Made by a program: the position numbers and the translations under genes. The notes beneath the pieces were generated by a model. That model did not search any database. It saw nothing but the letters and a program-made list of their open reading frames with translations, and was not told the DNA's origin. A stretch of 15,598 nucleotides of DNA from Diplocarpon mali (lineage: Eukaryota > Ascomycota > Leotiomycetes > Helotiales > Drepanopezizaceae), in NCBI GenBank assembly GCA_024741835.1, contig JAENRP010000600.1:1-15598 (forward strand). Reading direction: 5' to 3'. Below are positions 8,651 to 15,598 of the stretch, piece after piece. Numbering within the stretch: the stretch's first letter is position 1; each line of letters starts with the position of its first letter.

Positions 8651-8953
8651 TAATAGGCACTAGGACAAGCGCGCTAGGGTTGCAGCTTTTAAAAGAGCGC
8701 TAGCGACCTAGCGCAAAGTTAGTATAACGCAAGGTATAAGGACTCTAAGGGTCTTACTTTACAAGGGCGGCCGGGGCTATAATAAGTAGGAGTTCCTTTT
8801 ATATTTAAAAAATTATTAGTATAAAGATAATATTTTTAAATAATAAAGGAGGGTTATTTTTAAAAGAAGGAAAAGAGAACCTCTGCAATAGAAATACTCT
8901 ATTAAAAGCCTAATAGAGCATTAGCGTAGAATTGCGAAGATTCTTAAAAGCGC
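8651..8953. other. Unassigned spacer
   Basis: The GC-richer first part holds an inverted repeat, GCGCTAGG at 8671-8678 and CCTAGCGC at 8707-8714. The remainder (about 8790-8950) is AT-rich with A/T runs. Neither strand gives a convincing protein; the minus frame of the 8954-9800 pseudogene may continue weakly into it. Confidence 0.3.
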
Positions 8954-9800
8954 TTATTACCTATAGTAACCCTTCTTATTTTAAAAGGAACGACCTTTAG
9001 AGAGGCAGTATATAAGATAGAGCCTTTTTTCTTTATAACTGCTATTCTTTCTTTTATTTTATTTATATAGTTAAGCGATTCTAAGAGTATCGCCCAATTA
9101 AGGGGTATATCGTATAAAATAGGCAGAGTCTTTACTTATTCTAAAGACCCTCTATATGACTCTGCTAAGTTATAGACTCTCCCTTTTCTTTCCGAAGTCT
9201 CCCTACCATATATACATTAGATAATAATACAATTAATCATCTTCCCTTACTTCTGCGAGCCTCCTGAGCGACCTAATGAAGGCCCTCCAGCCGACCGCAC
9301 CATACTATTCTAATAGTAGTTCGTAGTATTTGCGTTAGGTCTTTTAAGTCTTCTTACGCATAAGGTACTCCTTTATTAGGATTTTATATTTGTCTTTAAT
9401 ATCTTTATAAAAGGCCTATAGAAAGGGAGCTTTTGATGGATCTCTTAAGGGAAAGCGGGCGTAAATCTATTTAGCTAAAGTAGCTGTATACTCTTTATAT
9501 AACCTCGCGTATACTACGCAAAGGTTGGCCGTTTCTAATTCCTTAAGCTCTTATATAAAGGGAGCTTAAGGCTTAGTCTTTATAATTGATTTAAATAGGA
9601 GTCTTAGATCGGCAAAAATGGTAATATTATAGAGCTTAGCGAAGAATATATATTTACTAAACTACTTTATTTAAAAGGCAAAGGTATTAAAGCAAGGCTT
9701 AATAATACTTAAAGCGTTAGATATATTAAATAAAGTCTAATAAAAAGGTTAGGTATATAAATAGAGTTTGCAAATAAGGTTCAATTAGAAAATAGAGATT
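8954..9800 (-). pseudogene. Decayed reading frame of unknown identity
   Basis: One minus-strand frame can be followed for about 280 codons, interrupted by about 22 stops. All those I read are TAA or TAG, which CAA/CAG or TGG would give under RIP. Between stops the residues look protein-like, with mixed charged and aromatic positions: AKLYNITIFADLRLLFKS, ELKELETANLCVVYARLYK, YARFPLRDPSKAP, YKDIKDKYKILIKEYL, YGAVGWRAFIRSLRRLAEV. The opposite strand reads mainly as Leu, Ser and Ile and is less convincing. I do not recognise the family. It could be a host gene, a non-LTR or DNA transposon protein, or a domain from a larger mobile element. It ends about 30 bp before the LTR at 9830, on the opposite strand. 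Confidence 0.45.
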
Positions 9801-9824
9801 TATTAATTGAAAATGAAGGTCCTT

Positions 9825-9829
9825 TAAGT
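9825..9829 (+). other. Candidate 5' target-site duplication of element E
   Basis: TAAGT directly precedes the TGTTATAA start of the LTR at 9830. The 3' copy would be beyond the right end of the window, after the part of E displaced by copy C. Confidence 0.3.
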
Positions 9830-10025
9830 TGTTATAAATACTTAAAAAGTCGGTTAATATGGAGACCTGGGTATAGATGAATCACGTGACAGAAGTCATA
9901 TGATAGGGCAGGGCCGACAGGAGGATAAAAGGGACCTCCTCTGTATATAGAGACAAGTGCGCGTCGCTATAAGTACTGAATATACCCTATACTTAGGACT
10001 TGTTCCTAATATCTTATCTAAGACA
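9830..10025 (+). repeat. Candidate 5' LTR of element E (196 bp)
   Basis: It starts TGTTATAAATAC and ends ATCTAAGACA, a TG...CA pair of the TGT...ACA kind common in fungal Ty3/gypsy elements. It includes CACGTG (9883-9888), an AGGAGG/CCTCCT inverted repeat (9919-9924 and 9935-9940) and a TATA-like TGTATATAG (9942-9950), as expected of an LTR promoter. It keeps many CA and TG dinucleotides in non-GCA contexts (TCACGTGACAGAAGTCATATG region), so it is far less RIP-mutated than its neighbours. No second copy is in the window, so the edges are inferred from sequence form and from the gag-like frame downstream. Confidence 0.55.
9942..9950 (+). promoter_or_regulatory. TATA-like element in LTR E
   Basis: TGTATATAG lies about 75 bp before the LTR end, with a CT/GA-rich surround. 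This is a plausible place for the U3/R promoter of the element; no transcription start can be proven from sequence. Confidence 0.35.
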
Positions 10026-10379
10026 GCCCGCTTATAGTGCTTCCTCCTCTTGTTTTTAGGTCTTCCCTTAGGCCTATTCTTATATTATCTCCCTTTAGTT
10101 TTATATTAATAACCTACGCAGGGACCAATTTCTTAAGATTTCCGTCCTTATACAACCTTATCGATCTCTTAGTTTGCAAATAAGAGACTAGCCTTTTAAA
10201 AAACCTTTTTAAAACACTTATAGCATTTTATTTAATTCTAAAAATCATTAATATCTCTATCTTTAATCGCTTAGTTACTTAGAACTATCGGTTTTATTTA
10301 GCAACTATTAATAACCTTAGATTTTCCCTTTTCGGCTTTGCTTTAAAAAACCCCTATTTTCTTCCTTAACTTTGAGATT
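10026..10379 (+). other. Pyrimidine-rich leader of element E
   Basis: Rich in CTT/CCT/TTT runs (for example CTTCCTCCTCTTG near 10040) with no sustained reading frame. It follows the LTR directly, so a primer-binding site should start at or just after 10026 (GCCCGCTTATAG), but I could not match it to a tRNA. It is likely the untranslated leader before gag. Confidence 0.4.
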
Positions 10380-11291
10380 TTCGGAATTTTCGGCTTTCTA
10401 GTATAAAAAGTTTAATAGCCCTTATAATAGCAATCTTAAATAGCGGTGGTTTTAAGTACTTAAATAATACTAAGCGCAAACTCCAATCGGAAGTATCTCC
10501 TTAGAATCCTTAGAAATCCGAATCTGATAATTCAGCCGCCTTAGGATAATAGAACTTTAAAAATTGCCTTAAAATCGTCTTTAAAGACCCCTTTATTCTA
10601 AGGACTAATAGGAATTAGCTTAGAAATTAAGAAGAATCTTATATATAAACCTTATCTTAGAAATTAATCTTTAATTAAGTAAACCTTATCTTATTGCGAT
10701 TAGTTGCAATGCTCTTATTAGCTATTTAGCATCTACTTAGAATCTCTTAATAAATGTAGATTAAACTTTTAATAGAATCCGGAATTCTACTCCTAGGCTT
10801 AGCCTATAAGTAAGAGGATAAAAAGATATCCTTAAATAACTTAAGGCTGCTATTTACTTTTTTAATATCGATATTAGAAAATATTAAAAATAATAACAAT
10901 TTTAAACTTTTTACTAACCCTTTATTTAAATCTTTTCAAACTCGTCTTAATCACTTTAAGATTGACTCAGATTCTAAACGTTCTTTAAGCCCTTTTAAAT
11001 TTTAAAGTACTCCTTTTAGCAACTAATCTCGCAATATTAAAGCTTCCCTTTCTAATATTAAAGCTTCCTCTTTGCCCCCTATGGATTCCATCAACCCGGA
11101 CGGTTAATATGAAATAATAATGGCCGCATTTAAGGCTATTACTAGCCACTTTCCCCTCCCTAGTTCCCCTAGTGCTCCTTACTTTATAGGAGCTAATATT
11201 ACTGATTTCCTTAAGTAATATAAGGAAACTTATTACAATTTTAGTATTCTATAAATGGATATAATTTCTCGGCTCCTTTGCTACTATATAT
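10380..11291 (+). pseudogene. gag: Gag-like frame of element E (probable Ty3/gypsy), cut by copy C
   Basis: One frame (codons at 10475, 11081 and so on) reads ILNSGGFKYLNN, then RKLQSEVSP, SESDNSAALG and FKDPFILRTNRN, then near the end MDSINPDG (from 11081), MAAFKAITSHF, and SAPYFIGANITDFLK followed by YKETYYNFSIL. The APYF-G-N-TDFL---Y pattern is the N-terminal signature of Gag in ascomycete gypsy-like elements. Stops are few and mostly TAA/TAG. The true start is unclear: ATG at 11081 is one candidate, but the frame looks coding well before it. It is interrupted at 11291 by copy C; the rest of gag and pol should lie right of the window. Confidence 0.6.
11287..11291 (-). other. Probable target-site duplication, C inserted in E
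   Basis: The five bases beyond the LTR end of copy C read ATATA on the minus strand. The matching copy should follow C's 5' LTR, beyond the right edge of the window. Confidence 0.4.
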
Positions 11292-11778
11292 TGAACTTAA
11301 GTGAGTCGGCGCAGTAGGTAAGGGAAACTTCTAGAGGTCGATAGTCGATATATTAGTAAGAGTTAGGGAAGGAAGGTTACCCCTTTCTTCCCTATAGCTA
11401 TATACGTATTAATATCCTATTGATTAAGCAGTAGGGTCATATAATAATATATTAAAGTAATAGCTATATCACCTATCTTAATACCCTTACTTAGACCTTA
11501 CTCTAATTGACCTATAGTTAGGAAAATAACAATTATCCTTTTGCGCTAATCCAACTCTTAGGTATCTCTTTAAATTAAAAACAATTAATTAATAGCAACC
11601 TTTATTAAAATCACTAACCCTACTTATAAAGCAGGACTAAGAGTCAAATTTCCTAAAAGCGTTCTTTTATAAGACTATATGACTTAACTTGCAGTCTAAG
11701 CCTAAGAGTCGATTTAAAAACTTTCCTTTATAAGACTATATAACCTAACTTATAAGGCAGGCCTAAGAGTTATCCTTA
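11292..11778 (-). repeat. 3' LTR of copy C (487 bp)
   Basis: Reverse complement of LTRs A and B, reading TAAGGATAACTCTTAGG at its start (11778 side) and ACTTAAGTTCA at its end (11292). The subterminal GCGCCGACTCACTTAAG is identical to that in A and B. Most differences from A and B are transitions. Confidence 0.85.
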
Positions 11779-11784
11779 AGCCTG

Positions 11785-14700
11785 CTAAGCTCCTATTATC
11801 TTTTGCAACCTTAGTATATCTTTAAATGCTTTAAACTTTATAATTATCTTTAGTAGCTTTATAAATCCATTTACTACTATTCAATTGGTTAAGATATAGG
11901 TAATTAATAATTTATTCTTTATAATAAGGTTGCAGATAAAGTAGTAGGTAATATTAATATATTTCGATCGCTTATATAAGTATAAATTCTTTATAAGTAT
12001 AATCGCCCTTATATTATTTGCTTAAAGATTAATATAGTTCCTATCTTATTTAATATACTTAATAAAACTTATATCTTTTAAAACTTAGGCGATTTATAAT
12101 CCTTACTTATAATTTAATAATATTAATATATATTTAGCCTTAGTACTTATAGTAGCTACTAATTTCTACTTCCTACTTCTTTATAATATAGGTCTACTAT
12201 ATAGTACTACTATGCTTTTAGATATACTTTTTCGACCTTTTATATTTGCCTAATTGGAATTAGTATATACCTTAAGCTTTATACTTATATATTTTATTAG
12301 TCTATATCTTACCTTTTATATAATTATTAATCGAAGGTACCTTTTAAGTCGCTTGACTATATTCTTATATTAAATCGTTAGATCCTTTAAGTTCTGATTA
12401 AGTTACTTAATAATAAAGGCGATATCTAGTCTTATATATACTATAGTATATATAATCGCTTTAATATCCTATTAGTACTTCTTCAAATCTCCTCTTTACT
12501 TATTTTTATTAGTAAGCTTTAACTTATTATACTTTCCTATAATCAAAGTATACTTTAGCTTAAAGTTAAGAGTATAAGTAGAGAGTCCTATTTGGTTTAG
12601 GATCTTCTTAATATACTGCTTTTAATCTAATTAGAGTTTTTAAGTAGAACGGTTCCTTATAATATAGATGCTAAGGATCTTATAAATTCCCTTTAGATCC
12701 TTAGTATTAAAACATTTCCGAATTATTATAAAGAACTAATCTAATTAAGTAGTTATTTTTATAGCTATAGTAATATCGTCGATATATAATAGCAATTTGA
12801 TTCTACGCTTAGTATAGGTAAATAGATAAGGGTTAGCTAGGCTTTAAATAAATCCTATTTCTATTAAAGTAGAATTATATAAGAGGTTTTAATTATAGGC
12901 TGATTATTTAAGCTTATAGATACTGCAGAGTATATAAAAAGAGTGGCTAGCGTATATAAGAATACCGTTAGATTAGGAGAGAAAAATCCGTTCCTTTATA
13001 GTCGCTTTAATAAATGTTTTTTTAATATTATACTATTTGCATTTAAGGTCCTTAGTAGCTACTATTATTATAAATATGCAAAAGGTATCTATGCGAACTA
13101 TTAGCGCGAATGTATCGAAGTAGTCTTTTCTATACTATTAAAAGAAGCCCTTAGCTATAAGCCTTGCCTTATAACGCTCTAGGGTTCTATTTGCATATAT
13201 CTTAATTATAAAGACCTACTTTATTAATACTAGGTTCATATCCTTTAGTATTAGTTCTTTTATCTATATGCTATTTGCAGTAAGAGAGCTTATCTCCTCT
13301 TAGATTGCCTTATTCTATACTGCTCTATTCTTCAGATTATTAATAGCTTTATTATACGTCTTTAAAAGAGAGATTTTTATTATCCCTTTAGCGGCTAGGA
13401 ATGTATTATCTTTGTCGAAGCTTTATTAAAGTTTGAGCTTATAGATCCTATGTGCTATTATAGCCTAGATACGCTTAAACTTGCATTTATCTAAAGTATC
13501 TTTTAGTTTTAAGTCTCTATTCTTCTTTAAAGACGTAGGTTTAGCTATAGGTTTTATAGGCTTATTATCTAAGGAACCGCTTTCTAATAGTAGAGGCTTA
13601 TTATTACTTATACCTATTTTAGGAATATCCTTTACCATAGGTACTTTAACTAAAGGGATAATAATATCAAAGTTATTTTATACTTTAAGTAGTTTGCAAA
13701 CGATAGGAATAGTCTATTCGGCCTTTAGGCGACTAGTAGGTCGTCGATTAGCAAGTATATTTAATATACTTAAGCTAAGAGAGAGGGGTTATTAGTTCGG
13801 CTTAATAGTATTACTATCGATTAGTATACCTTACGAATCTCTAAGTATATAAAGCTTTAAGGATAGCTTTCTCTTATTTTAAGATTTATTAAACTTAATT
13901 ACTAAGGATATGATTACTTGCTTTAGATCTAGCGCGTATATTATCTATTGCTTTATTATCTATTTAATATATTTAATAAATATATACTCTTTACCTTAGT
14001 CTATTAGCTTCTTACTCTTTATACCTATAGGCTAGGACTTTAGGCTAATATAGGAGTAGCAAACGCTTCTAAAGACGCGGATATAGTCTAGGCTTGGTTT
14101 CTATTTAAAATATGCCTTATATAGCGATATTTAAGTACTATTAATTATTAGTCTACTACTTATTCTATTTTATAAGTATATATCTGCTTTAATTATAAGG
14201 TCTTAGAATTCTAGTAGTAGGTTAGTATTTTATAATAAAGTGCGATAGTTAGTCTCTACTTACTAGATGCTTCGCTTAGTAATATTATTCTAATAGGAAC
14301 CTTTATATATTATAGTTAATTTGTAGCAAACTCCTTATTTTACCTATTTATTAAGCTTTGCCTTAATCTTTAATACGTTATTAGACTTAATAGCTATTAG
14401 CTTTAACTAGGTCTAGCGTTCTTCTATCACTTTCTAAGTTTCTAGCTTTTCTATAAACTTAGATTTAGTCTTAGCGCAAATAGTCTATATCTATTAAGTA
14501 GAGTTATCTACTATTTAAGAAAACTAATTATTTCCTTTGATTAAGGTTATAAATAGTCTAGTAGTATTAATAGATATTAGTGCTAGTATCGAATCTTTTT
14601 ATATATTAAGCTTAGTTTATATCTGATTTCGAAGTTTTATTAACTTGCAAATTCGATATATTAAGCGATTCTTTAGTATTTAGATCTTCTATTTTAAGGT

Positions 14701-15598
14701 TAAGACCTTATATAGGCCTTTCAATTTCTCTAGCCTTAAATGCGCGAATCTTCTATATATTAGCTAATACCTTAATAGGCTTTCGGCTTTTAATAGCTTC
14801 AGTAGCCTATTATTAATCGATACTTTATTATTAGTAGTTAAAAAGGATTAATAATAGTAGTTTAAGGTTTTACTATTTTCTAATTGCAAGCCTGGCTTAA
14901 GAATCGTTTTTAATAAAACCGCGAGATCTACTTACGGTCTTAGTTTAAAAGTCGATTTCCTAAAAATAGTAAGATCTATTTGCAATCCTAGCTTATAAGT
15001 CGTTTTTAATAAATTTGCGAATTTTACTTACGATCCTAGCTTAAGAGTTATTTCTGCGAATTTCACTTGCGATCTTAGCTTAAAAGTTATTATTAATAAA
15101 TTTGTAGAATCTATTTGCAGTCTTAGCTTAAGAGTTACTTCTATTAAATTCACTTGTAATCCTAGCTTAGGAGTTATCTTTAAGGATACTTTATAATCTA
15201 CTTATAGTCTTAGCTTAAGAGTCATTTTTACGAATTTCACTTGCGATCTTAGCTTAAGAGTTTATCTATTCTCCTTATCTTTACTTAATTATATTAAGGT
15301 AAAGAGTATACTTTCTTTCAAGGAATCTACTTATAAGTCTAGCTTAAAAGTTAATTTCTATAATATTACCTTTAAGATAATATAAAGTCTATCTTTGATT
15401 TTAGCCTTAAAGATCACTTTATAGTTATTATTTATAAATTATATAAATTAATTATTAAAAACTCTTATATAATTTAACTTTATATAGATCTTGCGGTTAA
15501 ATAAAAGATTAATACTTAAGCTAAGTATATAGAGAATATTTTATAAAAGGAAAGAAAAGCTAGCGACATTTATCTTTACTATACCTATTGAATCTATA
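11785..15598 (-). pseudogene. pol: Decayed copia Pol, copy C (protease-side segment to RNase H)
   Basis: The minus frame runs from the window edge to the stop at 11787-11785, in register with copy A throughout. It adds a segment absent from A (15598-15464), reading IDSIGIVKINVASF, then NILYILSLSINLLF and YIKLNYIRVFN. This matches the 'GxGTV ... LTLxNVLYVPxLxxNLLS ... GYxVxF' region near the protease in copia polyproteins. The RT catalytic box keeps both Asp codons, Y-I-D-D at 12786-12775, unlike A (NN) and B (DN). The integrase acidic residues are lost as in A: Asn at 14568-14566 and 14382-14380, Lys at 14277-14275; the first zinc His is Tyr at 14757-14755. Nonsense codons are scattered throughout, so it is not functional. 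Confidence 0.92.
14884..15351 (-). repeat. In-frame tandem repeat array in copy C pol, one unit longer than in A
   Basis: The same 39/48-bp repeats as at 113-532, with about eight units plus a partial one. Relative to A there is one additional 48-bp unit, for example 15000-14953 on the minus strand (YKLGLQIDLTIFRKS-type); which unit is the extra one cannot be fixed by eye. The frame is kept. Confidence 0.83.

Larger units (their letters stand above)
11292..15598 (-). mobile_element. Ty1/copia copy C (family 1), inverted relative to A
   Basis: This third copy of family 1 is on the minus strand and open-ended at the right edge. Base 15463 pairs with base 1 of copy A and 11292 with 4125. Between pol and LTR boundaries C is 3685 bp against 3637 bp in A, exactly one 48-bp repeat unit longer; the LTR is one base shorter (487). 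C reaches 135 bp further 5' in pol than the visible part of A. Confidence 0.92.

Noticed and set aside
9550..9640. BTB/POZ-like C-terminal helix from FFAKLYNITIFADLRLLFKS on the minus strand
   Set aside because: The resemblance is to a short helical pattern only; no other BTB landmark is seen, so no family is assigned.
9250..9800. Plus-strand reading of the decayed gene region
   Set aside because: It reads mainly as Leu, Ser, Ile and Tyr, typical of an antisense frame, whereas the minus frame has charged, mixed composition with stops only where Gln or Trp would be expected.
10026..10045. Primer-binding site after LTR E
   Set aside because: The sequence after 10025 could not be matched by eye to the 3' end of a known tRNA, and RIP may have altered it.

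Overview
The window looks like a gene-poor, AT-rich block from a filamentous ascomycete (Pezizomycotina) genome. It is filled with retrotransposons that have been mutated in the manner of repeat-induced point mutation (RIP). The evidence is three copies of one Ty1/copia family, one fragment of a second copia family and the 5' end of a probable Ty3/gypsy element. Their reading frames are still aligned, but they are peppered with TAA/TAG codons where Gln or Trp codons are expected. Copies differ mainly by C/T and G/A transitions. No intact host gene, tRNA, rRNA or CRISPR array was seen.

Layout, left to right. Copy A (plus strand, 1-4125) is the pol gene of copia family 1 from just after the protease-like region to the stop codon, followed by a 488-bp 3' LTR. 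Its 5' LTR and gag lie left of the window. Copy A ends inside the reverse-transcriptase codons of copy B (4126-5868), which resumes in register and ends in its own 488-bp LTR. Copy B in turn ends inside the pol frame of a second copia family, element D (5869-7623). The left half is therefore a three-level nest: A inside B inside D. The 5' parts of B and D are expected left of the window.

The middle (7624-9829) is the least understood part. It holds a Gly/Ser-rich low-complexity tract (7884-8230), a second such tract (8586-8650), a possible copia vestige (8282-8588) and a decayed minus-strand reading frame of unknown identity (8954-9800).

The right half starts with a 196-bp LTR (9830-10025) that is much less RIP-mutated than its surroundings. 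It is followed by a leader and a gag-like frame (about 10380-11291). That frame is cut by copy C of copia family 1, inserted on the minus strand (11292-15598, running out of the window). A (1-4125) and C (11292-15463) form inverted repeats of about 4.1 kb separated by about 7.2 kb. C carries one extra 48-bp unit of an in-frame repeat array and one base fewer in its LTR.

The most interesting points are: (1) an in-frame 13/16-residue repeat array inserted between the NLLS-like motif and the integrase zinc finger, with copy-number difference between A and C and a sequence core shared with tandem repeats in the LTR; (2) surviving CA/TG dinucleotides strongly biased to GCA/TGC, suggesting that a 5' G protects C from the mutator; (3) identical loss of all three integrase DDE residues in A and C, while the reverse-transcriptase YxDD box is graded (NN in A, DN in B, DD in C); (4) the unidentified minus-strand pseudogene. 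All positions and counts are from reading by hand; no alignment or search was run.
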